In this document: positions 35,278 through 44,269 of the stretch, piece by piece
How positions within the stretch are numbered: the first letter of the stretch is position 1
Layout: the number at the start of each line of letters is the position of its first letter
Source: Mycobacterium sp. UM_CSW
Lineage (GTDB): Bacteria > Actinomycetota > Actinomycetes > Mycobacteriales > Mycobacteriaceae
Direction: 5' to 3'
Assembly (NCBI RefSeq): GCF_000455205.1
Contig: NZ_AUWQ01000041.1
Coordinates: 62,001-126,000, forward strand
Length of the DNA: 64,000 nt
Position numbers and translations under genes: made by a program
The notes under the pieces: generated by a model
The model's database searches: none
Told to the model about the DNA's origin: nothing
What the model saw: only the letters and a program-made list of their open reading frames with translations

Positions 35278-37539
35278 ATGCTGCACCGGATCGCGCTGTT
35301 GGCTATCGCCGCGCCGCGGCGGGTCATCGCCGTTGCCTTGCTGATCCTTATCGGGGCAACGGTTTTTGGCGCCCCGGTCGCTCCGAGCCTGTCGGTAGGC
35401 GGCTTCCGGGATCCGAGCTCGGAGTCGGCCCACGCCAGCGGGCTGTTAACCGACAAGTTCGGTCAAAGCGATCAACAGCTGGTGTTTGTGGTGACTGCGC
35501 CCGGAGGTGCCGCCAGCGATCAAGCTCGTCGGGTCGGCACCGATATCGGCGAACAGCTGTTGCGGTCCCCGCACGTGCTGAACGTGTCCTCGGCGTGGAC
35601 CGCTGCACCGGAAATCGCGGCCGGGCTGATTAGCAAGGACGGCAAGTCCGGCTTGATCGTGGCCAACCTCAAAGGCGGGGAAAACAACGCGCCGAAATAC
35701 GCCAAGGCGCTGTCCGATCAAATCGGGGGCGACCGCGACGGAGTCGACGTGCGCGCTGGGGGAATGGCGATGGTCTACGCGCAGGTCAACGATCAAACCC
35801 AGCGCGACCTGGTGTTGATGGAATTCATCGCAATCCCGTTGAGCTTCCTTGCGCTGGTGTGGGTGTTCGGTGGCCTGCTCGCGGCGGCGCTGCCCGTTGC
35901 CGTGGGGCTGATCGCCATCGTCGGTTCCATGTCGATACTGCGGCTACTGACTTTCACCACGGACGTCTCGATTCTGGCGCTCAACCTCAGCACCGCGCTG
36001 GGCCTGGCGCTGGCCATCGACTACACGCTATTGATCATCAGCCGCTACCGCGACGAGCTGGCCGAAGGAGCCACTCCCAACGACGCACTGATCCGGACGA
36101 TGGCCACGGCCGGGCGAACCGTGCTCTTCTCCGCGACCACGGTAGCGCTGTCGATGGCCGTGATGCTGTTGTTCCCCATGTACTTCTTGAGATCGTTCGC
36201 CTATGCCGGAGTTGCAACCGTCGCATTTGCGGGTCTGGCGGCGATCATGGTGACCCCGGCAGCGATTGCCGCACTGGGGCCCCGGCTGGACTCCCTGGAT
36301 GTTCGCCGGCTGGCACGTCGGGTGCTGCATCGACCTGATCCGCTGCCGAGACGACCGGAACAGCTGTTCTGGTACCGGTCAACCAAGCTGGTGATGCGCC
36401 GAGCGATGCCCATCGGGCTGGCCGCGCTCGCCGTGCTGCTGCTGCTGGGATTCCCATTCCTGCACGTGAAGTGGGGCTATTCCGACGACCGCCTGTTGCC
36501 GCGATCTGCGTCCGCCCATCAGGTGGGCGACCAGCTCCGCAACGGTTTCGCCAACGATTCCGCGCCGGCGATACAGGTCGTCATCCCCAACGCGCGCGAC
36601 CTGGTTCCTTCCGACTTTGACGGCTACGCTGCCGAACTGTCTCGGGTGCCCGACGTGTCCGCGGTAGCCGCTCCGGCCGGCACCTTCATCGATGGGCACG
36701 ATGTTGGGCCACCGGAGGCCGCGACTGGGATCGTCGGCGGCAGTGCATTTTTGACCGTCGCCAGTTCCGCGCCGTTGAATTCGTCAGCCTCCGACACCCA
36801 ACTCGACCGGTTACACAAGCTGCCGGGCCCCGGTGGCCGGTCAGTCCAGCTCGCTGGCCTCGCGCAAGCCGACCGCGACAGCGTCGAAGCCATCACCTCG
36901 CGCCTGCCGCTGGCGGTCGGATTTATCGCTGTCGTCACCTTCGCCCTGCTGTTCTTGCTTACCGGTAGCGTGGTGCTGCCACTCAAGGCGTTGATCCTCA
37001 ACGTCTTATCGCTGACGGCGACGTTCGGTGCCTTGGTGTGGATATTCCAAGAGGGCCACCTTGACGCCCTGGGGACCACGTCTACCGGAACGCTGATCGC
37101 CAACACGGCGGTACTGATGTTCTGCATCGCGTTCGGCCTATCCATGGACTATGAGGTGTTCCTGGTGTCACGGATTCGCGAGTACTGGCTGGCATCGGCC
37201 CGTAGCAGCGACGCCAACGACGTGTGCGTGGCGTTGGGAGTGGCCCGTACCGGGCGCGTGATCACCGCCGCCGCGCTGGTCATGTCAATCTCGTTTGCCG
37301 CGCTGGCCGCCTCGCAGGTCTCGTTCATGAGGATGTTCGGGCTCGGACTGACCCTGGCCATACTCATGGACGCGACCGTGATACGCACCGTACTGCTACC
37401 GGTCTTCATGCATGTGCTGGGCCGGGCCAACTGGTGGAGCCCCAAACCGCTAGCCTGGCTGCACAACCGAATCGGCATCAGCGAATCCGCCAGCCACGCC
37501 AGGCACGTGGCGCCCGGTTACTTGGCCGAGGATGAATAG
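35278..37539 (+). CDS. MmpL/RND family membrane transporter
   Basis: 753 residues from ATG 35278, 8 bases after GGAAGGA. Two repeats of an RND-type membrane domain are seen, each with a conserved Asp-Tyr pair: LALAIDYTLLIISRYRDEL in the first and FGLSMDYEVFLVSRIREY in the second. Large periplasmic loops follow TM1 and TM7. Such proteins export lipids or small molecules using the proton gradient. It is shorter than classical MmpL3-type proteins, closer to the MmpL13/YdfJ type. It is divergent from the EspR-like gene inside the islet. Confidence 0.93.
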   Translation: MLHRIALLAIAAPRRVIAVALLILIGATVFGAPVAPSLSVGGFRDPSSESAHASGLLTDKFGQSDQQLVFVVTAPGGAASDQARRVGTDIGEQLLRSPHVLNVSSAWTAAPEIAAGLISKDGKSGLIVANLKGGENNAPKYAKALSDQIGGDRDGVDVRAGGMAMVYAQVNDQTQRDLVLMEFIAIPLSFLALVWVFGGLLAAALPVAVGLIAIVGSMSILRLLTFTTDVSILALNLSTALGLALAIDYTLLIISRYRDELAEGATPNDALIRTMATAGRTVLFSATTVALSMAVMLLFPMYFLRSFAYAGVATVAFAGLAAIMVTPAAIAALGPRLDSLDVRRLARRVLHRPDPLPRRPEQLFWYRSTKLVMRRAMPIGLAALAVLLLLGFPFLHVKWGYSDDRLLPRSASAHQVGDQLRNGFANDSAPAIQVVIPNARDLVPSDFDGYAAELSRVPDVSAVAAPAGTFIDGHDVGPPEAATGIVGGSAFLTVASSAPLNSSASDTQLDRLHKLPGPGGRSVQLAGLAQADRDSVEAITSRLPLAVGFIAVVTFALLFLLTGSVVLPLKALILNVLSLTATFGALVWIFQEGHLDALGTTSTGTLIANTAVLMFCIAFGLSMDYEVFLVSRIREYWLASARSSDANDVCVALGVARTGRVITAAALVMSISFAALAASQVSFMRMFGLGLTLAILMDATVIRTVLLPVFMHVLGRANWWSPKPLAWLHNRIGISESASHARHVAPGYLAEDE

Positions 37540-37726
37540 CAGGAGCCGGTCTGTAACGGGCCGTGTGACGCAATCGGGTTGGCCCCGAGCCGTTTTCGCA
37601 TGCCTGGGTTCCGGCCGGCCGGACCGCGCACGAAAACCGACCCGCGTCGTCGTCGCCCTGGACTCAGTCGTCACTCAGGGTCGCTATATCGGCTGCAGCA
37701 GAATAGGTTCCGCGGGCAGAGCGAAA

Positions 37727-37750
37727 TGACTCAACCGGCCTCGGCGGGCG
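37727..37750. repeat. Right copy of 24-bp direct repeat flanking the islet
   Basis: Matches 33005-33028 at 23 of 24 positions. This copy contains, in reverse, the stop codon and last codons (PAEAG) of the DMT transporter gene. If the DNA between the copies were removed, the acyl-CoA synthetase stop and the transporter stop would lie one base apart in a convergent arrangement. Confidence 0.8.
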
Positions 37751-38582
37751 TGGGCGCCTCGCCGAAGCGCGCCAACACCAGCGTTCCGCACACGGCCACA
37801 ACGAATCCCGCGATCACCAGCCAGCCGAGGCCGTCGCGGGCGGAGTCACCCAGCCAGACGACGCCCACGATCGCGGGTGCGATCGTCTCGCCGACGACCA
37901 TGGCCGCCACCGTCGTCGTCACCGAACCGCGGTGCAGGGCGGAGGTGAGCAGGAGAAATCCCGCGACCCCGCCGCCCGCGCCCGCGTAGAGCGCCGGCTG
38001 GGTGTAGAAGGCAGGCTTGGTCGGGTCGACCACGTCCATCAGGCGCACCGCGATTTCGACCACGCCGAATCCGCTTCCCGCGCAAAGGCCCAGGGCGAGC
38101 CCCCGGGCGCGGTCATGCAACCGGCCGGCGGCGGCACCGATGAGGAATATCGCGGCGACCACACCGATCAGCGCCCAGCCGAGTCCGGCCGGGGCGCGGC
38201 GAAAGTGCCCGGGACCCGCAGCGCACGCGAGCACGACGAGGCTCACGCAGACCACCGCGACGGCCGTCCATTCCGTCGCGGACAGCCGTGCCGACAGCAC
38301 CCACGCCGAGACGATGCCGGTGACCGCGATCGATGCTGCCAGCGCCGCGGCCACGACGTAGATCGGCACCAACCGCAGCGCCATCACCTGAAGCAGAAAC
38401 CCGAGGACGTCAAGGCCGATGCCGGCGATATAGCGCCACTGCCGGACGGCCCGCATCAGCAGCACCGCGTCGACGCCGGACTTGCTGGCGGGTTCGACCG
38501 ATCGTGTGGCGACCGCCTGCAATACCGTGGCGGTGCCGTAGCACACCGAGCAGCCCAGCGCGAGCAGGAACCCGATGAGCAC
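37731..38582 (-). CDS. DMT-superfamily (EamA-like) membrane transporter
   Basis: 283 residues from GTG 38582. About nine to ten hydrophobic helices follow one another (VLIGFLLALGCSVCYGTATV, LVPIYVVAAALAASIAV, WALIGVVAAIFLIGAAAG, GWLVIAGFVVAVCGTLVL), typical of drug/metabolite transporters. An in-frame ATG at 38648 exists, but the hairpin at 38606-38661 separates it from the gene body and fits a terminator of the preceding gene, so the later start is favoured. Its last seven codons are the target of the flanking repeat. Confidence 0.82.
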   Translation of the reverse strand: MLIGFLLALGCSVCYGTATVLQAVATRSVEPASKSGVDAVLLMRAVRQWRYIAGIGLDVLGFLLQVMALRLVPIYVVAAALAASIAVTGIVSAWVLSARLSATEWTAVAVVCVSLVVLACAAGPGHFRRAPAGLGWALIGVVAAIFLIGAAAGRLHDRARGLALGLCAGSGFGVVEIAVRLMDVVDPTKPAFYTQPALYAGAGGGVAGFLLLTSALHRGSVTTTVAAMVVGETIAPAIVGVVWLGDSARDGLGWLVIAGFVVAVCGTLVLARFGEAPTPAEAG

Positions 38583-38605
38583 AGAATGACAATACGGGGG
38601 CCGGC

Positions 38606-38661
38606 GAGTGTGGGCCCTAGGTAGGGAAACTGCCGCGGATTCGTCCATAGGCCCCACGCTC
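38606..38661. terminator. Hairpin between SHOCT-protein and DMT genes
   Basis: GAGTGTGGGCC (38606-38616) pairs with GGCCCCACGCTC (38650-38661) with one mismatch and one bulge, around a 33-nt loop. It lies just downstream of the minus-strand SHOCT gene and upstream of the DMT start, so it is a likely terminator. The arm sequence matches other GTGTG-type hairpins here. Confidence 0.5.
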
Positions 38662-38674
38662 AAGCCCAGGCAAC

Positions 38675-39022
38675 TCACATCTGCGAGAGGATGCGGGCGA
38701 GCTTGGCGGTGTACTCCGACTCGGAGATCGCGCCGGCGGCGCGCAGCGCCTCCAGTTCCCTGAAGCGCTCGGGAACCGGCACCGGCGGGTCCGGATACGA
38801 AGGCGCCGTCGGATGCGCGGGCTGCCTCGTGTCCCGGATGCCCCATCCCGAGCCGAGGTTGACGAGCCGGAGCGCGAAGAGCACCCCGCCCGCGGTGATC
38901 GGCAGCCCGAGGTAGAGCATCCACCCGAGCGGCACGCCCGCGCGGCTCAGAGCGAAGTAGCGCGAGACCAGCAGCAGGGCGATCAGCGCGCCGGACAACA
39001 GGACAGCGGCCTTGGTCTTCAT
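38675..39022 (-). CDS. Small membrane protein with C-terminal SHOCT domain
   Basis: 115 residues from ATG 39022. Two hydrophobic segments (VLLSGALIALLLVSRYFAL and GWMLYLGLPITAGGVLFAL) are followed by a Pro-rich linker and a SHOCT-type helix pair, RFRELEALRAAGAISESEYTAKLARIL. SHOCT segments are short oligomerisation modules at protein ends. Function is unknown. It lies 26 bp downstream of the larger membrane protein gene and probably shares its transcript. Confidence 0.8.
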   Translation of the reverse strand: MKTKAAVLLSGALIALLLVSRYFALSRAGVPLGWMLYLGLPITAGGVLFALRLVNLGSGWGIRDTRQPAHPTAPSYPDPPVPVPERFRELEALRAAGAISESEYTAKLARILSQM

Positions 39023-39048
39023 GCGGCAAGTGGAAACCGGGCGGGTGG

Positions 39049-39546
39049 CTACCGATCCCAACTGCGGCAAAGGCAATCCAGCACCAGGGCGGTGACGACG
39101 CCGTAGCCGAAGTGCGGAACCAAATCGCTGATCCAGCCGACGACGCCCCAGGTTCGCGGGTCGGTCACGCCGAGCACGGTCATCGGCCCGTTGGTGCCTA
39201 TCAAGGCGATCGCCGTCGCGACCAGCGTGGCGACCACGAGGCTCGGGCGCCAGCCCAGCGCGTAGGCCAGCCCGAGGATCAGGCCCATCCCGATCCCCGC
39301 GGCATACCCGGTCAGCGCGCCCAGGCCGAGCAGCCGGTTGGCCAGGACGTCACCGGATCCCGGCACCGTCAGGCCGAACAGCTTCGCCATCGCCTCGACG
39401 GTCCGTTCGGGCGTGGAGCTCGTCGGCCGGCCGCGCACCGCGATGTCGAGATAGGTGATCACGTTGAGCGCGGTGGTACCGGCGGCTCCCGCGGCGGCGC
39501 CGCTCAGCAGCCCCGGCCACAAGTGGGAAGCCCGTGGGTATTTCAT
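39049..39546 (-). CDS. Hypothetical multi-pass membrane protein
   Basis: 165 residues with about four hydrophobic helices (LLSGAAAGAAGTTALNVITYL, LTGYAAGIGMGLILGLAYAL, VVATLVATAIALIG, LVPHFGYGVVTALVLDCL). I do not recognise a characterised family; glycine-rich helix packing hints at a small integral membrane protein of unknown role. It is divergent from the secreted protein gene at 39610 and probably forms a unit with the SHOCT gene downstream. Confidence 0.75.
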   Translation of the reverse strand: MKYPRASHLWPGLLSGAAAGAAGTTALNVITYLDIAVRGRPTSSTPERTVEAMAKLFGLTVPGSGDVLANRLLGLGALTGYAAGIGMGLILGLAYALGWRPSLVVATLVATAIALIGTNGPMTVLGVTDPRTWGVVGWISDLVPHFGYGVVTALVLDCLCRSWDR

Positions 39547-39609
39547 CCTGCCGCTGCCCTCCGCTTGTCGCGATGCGCATCTTCTGAAAAGAAACTACAG
39601 TTGACTGCC

Positions 39610-39915
39610 ATGACGAACCGTATGCGCCGTACGGCGGCCGCGGTCTGCGCTGGCGCCGGTGTCGTGCTTGCGGTCGGGCTGGGCGTCACCGGCGCTGGTG
39701 AGTCGCCGAGCGGCGCGACGGCCCAGTCCTCGAGTGTCGCGCCCGCTCCCGGCGATGGGGGCGGCGCGATACCGGTGCAGCCCGTCGGCGGCGGCGCCTG
39801 CATCATCGGCCTGAACTGTGGCTGCATTCCGCACCGCACCTGTCCCACGCCGCACCCGCATCCCGGTACGGCGGGCGCCAACCAACACGACGCTCCGCCC
39901 CCGCAAAATCCGTAG
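39610..39915 (+). CDS. Small secreted cysteine-containing protein
   Basis: 101 residues from ATG 39610. An Arg-rich start and hydrophobic stretch (AAAVCAGAGVVLAVGLGVTGA) form a signal peptide. The mature part is Ser/Gly/Pro-rich and contains four cysteines in GGACIIGLNCGCIPHRTCP, likely two disulfides, then a His/Pro tail. I believe similar proteins occur across mycobacteria, with unknown function. Earlier in-frame codons belong to antisense of the membrane protein gene and were not used. Confidence 0.75.
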   Translation: MTNRMRRTAAAVCAGAGVVLAVGLGVTGAGESPSGATAQSSSVAPAPGDGGGAIPVQPVGGGACIIGLNCGCIPHRTCPTPHPHPGTAGANQHDAPPPQNP

Positions 39916-39964
39916 CGACCGGGCTTCCTGACCAGGACCCGGGCGGCTTTCCTATCATTTGCGA

Positions 39965-41578
39965 ATGAGCGCAGGTGGGCTGGATACCGTCGGCTCGCCG
40001 GCATTCACCGACGAGGACCCGGCCCTGTTTCGCGCCGCCGGCTGGTGGTCCGATTTGACGCTGTCGGCCGCGGTGCGCCAGAACGCTCGGTCGGCGCCGG
40101 AGCGTCCCGCCTACGTCGACCATCCCGGGAAGTCGCTGTCATGGCACGAATTCGACCGTGCCGCAACACAATTGGCCGAGCTACTGGCCGGTGTCGGTGT
40201 GGCGCACGGTGATCGGGTCGCGGTGTGGCACGGCGACTCCGCCGCCATCCACGTGCTGTTCGTCGCGATTGAACGGTGCGGTGCCGTCGTGGTCGGCATC
40301 GGCGCGCGCGCCGGGACCCGCGAGGTCGCCGCGATCCTGCGCAACGCGGGGCCGAAGATTCTGGTCAGCGACGCCCAGCGCGCCGACGCCGCGGTGGGCG
40401 TGGCCGGCGAATCCGCGCTGGTCCTGGACGGCGATCCGGGCGCGCTGCGGCTGAACGTCGACGCGGAGCCAAGGTCGGTGACCGCGGAGACACAACTGGG
40501 TCCCGACGACGTCTTCCTGATCAACTCCACCTCCGGGACCACCGGCCTGCCCAAATGCGTCGTGCACACGCAAAACCGTTGGCACTACTTTCACCAGAAG
40601 GCCGTCGCAAACGGGTTGCTGACACCGGACGACGTCTTCCTGCCGGTGATACCGACGCCGTTCGGGTTTGGACTTTGGACCAGCCACACGACGCCGATCT
40701 ACCTCGGCGCCACCGCGGTGATCCTGCCGAGGTTCACCGCGTCTGCGGCGTGTGAGGCGATCGCCCGCCACCAGGTCACCGTGCTGTGTTGTGTCAGCAC
40801 ACAACTGACGATGCTGATGGCGGACCCGACATCTCGCGATCACGACCTGAGTTCGCTACGCGTCGTTTTCGCGGGCGGCGAGGCGCTGCCCTACCGGCCC
40901 GCCGCGGAGTTCGAGGACCTCACCGGAGCGAAGATCCTGCAGTTCTACGGCTCGAACGAGACGGGGATGCTGAGCGCGACCACGGTCGACGACCCCCGGG
41001 AGCGCCGGCTGCGCACCGGCGGCCGGATCGTCCCGGAGATGGCGGTTCGGCTCTTCGACGGCGACCGGGACGTCACCGCGACGGGGCGCGGACAGCCCGC
41101 GTGCCGGGGCCCGGCGACGAGCCTCGGGTACCTGGGCGGGACCGACCACGACAAGCTGTTCACCGCCGACGGGTGGATGCGCATGGGCGACATCTGCGAG
41201 ATCGACGCGGACGGCTATCTGAGCGTCACCGGCCGGACGTCCGACTTCATCGTCCGCGGCGGCAAGAACATCAGCGCCAGCCAGGTCGAGGACGCCGCCA
41301 CCACCCACCCCGCGATCGCGGTAGCGGCGGCCGTCGCGATGCCCGATCCGGTATTCGGTGAAAAGGTTTGCCTTTACGCCGAACTCGTCGAATCGCGGGC
41401 CGTCGATCTGCCGGAGCTCGTCGAGCACCTGTTGGCGCTGGGCGTCTCCAAGGAGCTGCTGCCCGAACGGCTCATCGTGGTCGACGAGCTGCCCCGATCG
41501 TCCGGCGGCAAGATTGCCAAAGGCCAGCTCCGCGAGGATATTCGAATCAGGACGGAGGCGGATCATGAACGCTCCTAA
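39965..41578 (+). CDS. AMP-dependent acyl-CoA synthetase/ligase
   Basis: 537 residues from ATG 39965. ANL motifs are clear: NSTSGTTGLPKCVVH (P-loop, about 183-197), FYGSNETG, GWMRMGDICEIDADGYLSVTGR, and the C-terminal catalytic lysine in SSGGKIAKGQLRED. It resembles ligases for cyclic or aromatic acids such as cyclohexanecarboxylate-type ligases, though the substrate is unproven. The class II aldolase ATG lies 14 bp before its stop, so both are translated together. Confidence 0.9.
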   Translation: MSAGGLDTVGSPAFTDEDPALFRAAGWWSDLTLSAAVRQNARSAPERPAYVDHPGKSLSWHEFDRAATQLAELLAGVGVAHGDRVAVWHGDSAAIHVLFVAIERCGAVVVGIGARAGTREVAAILRNAGPKILVSDAQRADAAVGVAGESALVLDGDPGALRLNVDAEPRSVTAETQLGPDDVFLINSTSGTTGLPKCVVHTQNRWHYFHQKAVANGLLTPDDVFLPVIPTPFGFGLWTSHTTPIYLGATAVILPRFTASAACEAIARHQVTVLCCVSTQLTMLMADPTSRDHDLSSLRVVFAGGEALPYRPAAEFEDLTGAKILQFYGSNETGMLSATTVDDPRERRLRTGGRIVPEMAVRLFDGDRDVTATGRGQPACRGPATSLGYLGGTDHDKLFTADGWMRMGDICEIDADGYLSVTGRTSDFIVRGGKNISASQVEDAATTHPAIAVAAAVAMPDPVFGEKVCLYAELVESRAVDLPELVEHLLALGVSKELLPERLIVVDELPRSSGGKIAKGQLREDIRIRTEADHERS

Positions 41579-42338
41579 CGCACGTCGAGGTGGCGTCGAG
41601 GTGTGGGCGCCGTCGGTGGTGCCCCCGATCGGCGTCGACCTGTCCAACGAGCAGGCGCTGGCCGTGGCTTTCCGGCACCTCGCCGGCATCGGCTTCGCGG
41701 AAAACATGGCCGGACACATCACTTGGCAGCTCGACGGCCAGACGGACATGTTCGTCAATCCGTGGGGGCTGTGGTGGCAGGAGCTCACCGCCTCGGATAT
41801 CTGCGTGGTGGACAGCGAGGCGCGGGTGGTCCGCGGTCGATGGGATGTCACCCCGGCCATCCACATCCACACCGAACTGCACCGGGTGCGCGACGACGCC
41901 CGGGTCGTCATCCACAACCACCCCTACTACGTGTGCGTGCTCGCCGCGTTGGGCAAGCTTCCCGAACTCGTCCACCAAACCGGTTCGCTCTACCTCGACG
42001 ACCTGTGCCTGGTCGACACGTACGACGGGGAAGTCGACAGCCCCGCGCGCGCCGCGGATCTCGCCGCGCGGATCGGCGGCGCCAACCTCACGATCCTGGC
42101 CAACCACGGCGTCATCGCGACGGGTCGCAACCTGCCGGAAGCCGTGTACCGGGCGGCGTCCATCGAACGGGTCTGCAAGCTGGCCTACGACGTCATGCTC
42201 ACCGGCCGGGAACCGGTGAAGATGAACTGGTCGGACATGGCCGGCATGCAGCGGTCGCTGATCGAGCGCGCCGCCGACGTGTACTGGGCGGGGGCGGCCC
42301 GGATGACCATCAAGGCCGATCCCGATGTCCTCACGTGA
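41565..42338 (+). CDS. Class II aldolase/adducin family protein
   Basis: 257 residues from ATG 41565, with GGAGG 7 bases upstream inside the end of the previous gene. Zinc ligands of the family are visible as HIHTELH, IHNHPYY and ANHGVI, and ENMAGHITWQL is the usual N-terminal segment. Members cleave or form carbon-carbon bonds in sugar-phosphate or keto-acid metabolism; adducin-like forms are also used in degradation pathways. The substrate is unknown. A hairpin and then an amidohydrolase follow. Confidence 0.9.
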   Translation: MNAPNARRGGVEVWAPSVVPPIGVDLSNEQALAVAFRHLAGIGFAENMAGHITWQLDGQTDMFVNPWGLWWQELTASDICVVDSEARVVRGRWDVTPAIHIHTELHRVRDDARVVIHNHPYYVCVLAALGKLPELVHQTGSLYLDDLCLVDTYDGEVDSPARAADLAARIGGANLTILANHGVIATGRNLPEAVYRAASIERVCKLAYDVMLTGREPVKMNWSDMAGMQRSLIERAADVYWAGAARMTIKADPDVLT

Positions 42339-42352
42339 TGCCCGTGAAACGT

Positions 42353-42441
42353 GGGCGTTGCGTGTGTCCCCTTGGCGCGTGTCGGCCCAGATTCCCGCCC
42401 TGGGCGCACAGTCAAAGCCGTCAGCGCACACTCAAGCGCCC
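42353..42441. terminator. GTGTG-type inverted repeat between tandem genes
   Basis: GGGCGTTGCGTGTG (42353-42366) pairs with CACACTCAAGCGCCC (42427-42441) with one mismatch and one bulge, enclosing about 60 nt. It lies between the aldolase stop and the amidohydrolase start on the same strand, so it may terminate or attenuate. It is the same hairpin type as at 20454 and 38606. Confidence 0.45.
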
Positions 42442-42463
42442 TGCCCCGCGAGGAGACTGACGA

Positions 42464-43732
42464 GTGAAATCGATCGATGAGCTGGCCGGCGACCTGAACT
42501 TCACCACCGCCAAGACGGGCGGCGACCGCTCGGTTACCTTCCTGCCCGATCCGCCCCGCGCGCCACGGCGTTACGCGGTGATCTCGGTGGACGACCACAT
42601 CGTCGAACCGCCCGACACCTTCACCGGGCGACTGCCCCGCAAGTTCGCCGACCGCGCCCCAAAAGTCGTGGAGACCGGCAGCGGGGGACAGACCTGGGTG
42701 TACGACGGCCGGGAACTGCCCAACGTCGGATTCAACGCCGTCGTCGGGCGGCCGGTGGCCGAGTACGGCTTCGAGCCGGTCCGGTTCGACGAGATGCGCA
42801 GGGGCGCATGGGATATCCACGCGCGCGTCAAAGACATGGACCTCAACGGCATCTACGCCTCGCTGAACTTTCCCTCGTTCCTCCCGGGGTTCGCAGGCCA
42901 GCGGCTGCAGCAGGTCACCACGGACCGCGACCTGGCGTTGGCGTCGGTGCGGGCATGGAACGACTGGCACCTCGAGGTCTGGGCGGGCTCGTATCCCGAA
43001 CGCATCATTCCCTGCCAGCTGCCGTGGCTGCTGGACCCCGAACTCGGCGCGAAGATGATCTATGAGAACGCCGAACGCGGCTTTCACGCCGTCACTTTCA
43101 GCGAGAACCCGGCGATGCTCGGGTTGCCCAGCATCCACTCCGGCCACTGGGACCCGATGATGGCGGCGTGCGCCGAGACGGACACCGTGGTGAACCTGCA
43201 CATCGGCTCCTCCGGTTCTTCACCGTCCACCACCGACGACGCGCCGCCGGACGTCCAGGGCGTGCTGTTCTTCGCCTACGCCATTTCCGCGGCGGTCGAC
43301 TGGCTGTACTCCGGCCTGCCCAGCCGGTTCCCCAACCTGAAGATCTGCCTGTCGGAGGGCGGAATCGGCTGGGTCGCGGGCTTGCTGGACCGCCTCGACC
43401 ACATGCTCAGCTACCACGCGATGTATGGCACCTGGCAGGCCCTCGGCGAAAGCCTCACTCCCGCAGAGGTTTTCACCCGCAACTTCTGGTTCTGCGCGGT
43501 GGAGGACAAATCGTCGTTCGTGCAGCGCGACCGGATCGGCGCTGACAACATCATGCTGGAGGCCGACTACCCGCACTGCGACTCCACCTGGCCGCATACC
43601 CAGGAAACGATCCACGAACAGATCGGCGATTTGCCACCGGACGTGATCCGAAAGTTCAGTTGGGAGAACGCGTCTCGGCTGTACCGGCATCCCGTGCCGG
43701 TCGAGGTCCAGCGCAATCCCGATGCTTTCTAG
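42464..43732 (+). CDS. Amidohydrolase family (ACMSD-like) protein
   Basis: 422 residues from GTG 42464 after GAGGAG. VISVDDHIVEPPDTF holds the first D-x-H metal motif, ENPAMLGLPSIHSGHW and VNLHIGSSG supply later histidines, and LEADYPHCDSTWP is the C-terminal aspartate motif. The protein is related to the one at 6107. It probably hydrolyses or decarboxylates a product of the preceding synthetase/aldolase genes. Its last 4 bp overlap the convergent small membrane protein gene. Confidence 0.88.
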   Translation: MKSIDELAGDLNFTTAKTGGDRSVTFLPDPPRAPRRYAVISVDDHIVEPPDTFTGRLPRKFADRAPKVVETGSGGQTWVYDGRELPNVGFNAVVGRPVAEYGFEPVRFDEMRRGAWDIHARVKDMDLNGIYASLNFPSFLPGFAGQRLQQVTTDRDLALASVRAWNDWHLEVWAGSYPERIIPCQLPWLLDPELGAKMIYENAERGFHAVTFSENPAMLGLPSIHSGHWDPMMAACAETDTVVNLHIGSSGSSPSTTDDAPPDVQGVLFFAYAISAAVDWLYSGLPSRFPNLKICLSEGGIGWVAGLLDRLDHMLSYHAMYGTWQALGESLTPAEVFTRNFWFCAVEDKSSFVQRDRIGADNIMLEADYPHCDSTWPHTQETIHEQIGDLPPDVIRKFSWENASRLYRHPVPVEVQRNPDAF

Positions 43733-44025
43733 GCCTTTTCGGGTTGACGCTCGTGGGGACACGGGCAATCCGTGTCGCCGCGCGCCGAAAGGTGGTGCGA
43801 CGCGCCCACCGGCGCCGACACGGATGACGATACGGACGCCAGCGACACGTCCCTCGGGCACGACGGCTCCGCGATCCAGTTCATGAACTGCCAGATGGCG
43901 GCCACCAACGTGATGAGCAGCAAGGCCGTCGCGACCGCGTGGAAAACCAGGTAGTAGCAGTATCCGGACGGGGACTGCGGTGAACCATCGCCAGCGGCAA
44001 CCGTTTTGAACGTCGCAATTCCCAT
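43729..44025 (-). CDS. Small single-pass membrane protein
   Basis: 98 residues from ATG 44025, with AGGGAGG about 9 bases upstream. A strong hydrophobic helix YCYYLVFHAVATALLLITLVA is near residues 24-45, followed by a Ser/Val-rich soluble tail with cysteines near the end (DTDCPCPHE). No known family is recognised. It faces the amidohydrolase gene, overlapping 4 bp at the 3' ends, and diverges from the kinase region. Confidence 0.6.
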   Translation of the reverse strand: MGIATFKTVAAGDGSPQSPSGYCYYLVFHAVATALLLITLVAAIWQFMNWIAEPSCPRDVSLASVSSSVSAPVGASHHLSARGDTDCPCPHERQPEKA

Positions 44026-44134
44026 CAAGACAGCCTCCCTATTCGACCCGACGGCATCGACCCCGACAACAATTGCTCGTTAGTCCTTCGGAGCGAGGCC
44101 CCCACCGGATGGCGAACACGTCGCATCGACCGAA

Positions 44135-44152
44135 CACAATGCGCAAAAGCTC
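44135..44152. repeat. First copy of 18-bp repeat flanking the kinase gene
   Basis: CACAATGCGCAAAAGCTC occurs here and identically at 45443-45460, either side of the Ser/Thr kinase gene. In the second copy it forms part of a hairpin; here the potential to fold is weaker. Confidence 0.6.
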
Positions 44153-44269
44153 TGGTCGCGGCGGTCGCGGGCGTGCGTTTTGAACCGCCGGGCGATGGGT
44201 AGCCGTTCGGGGACGTCGGTCCGCGCGTTCAAATCCGACCGTCAGACAAGCAGTGGGATTGGCAGGCGA

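Noticed and set aside
37540-37726. Terminator or small RNA after mmpL
   Set aside because: Only short partial inverted repeats (for example GTTTTCG/CGAAAAC) are visible, with no clear stem or conserved form.
33005-37750. Islet as a simple transposon
   Set aside because: No transposase, no terminal inverted repeats, and the 24-bp duplication is far longer than usual transposon target duplications.
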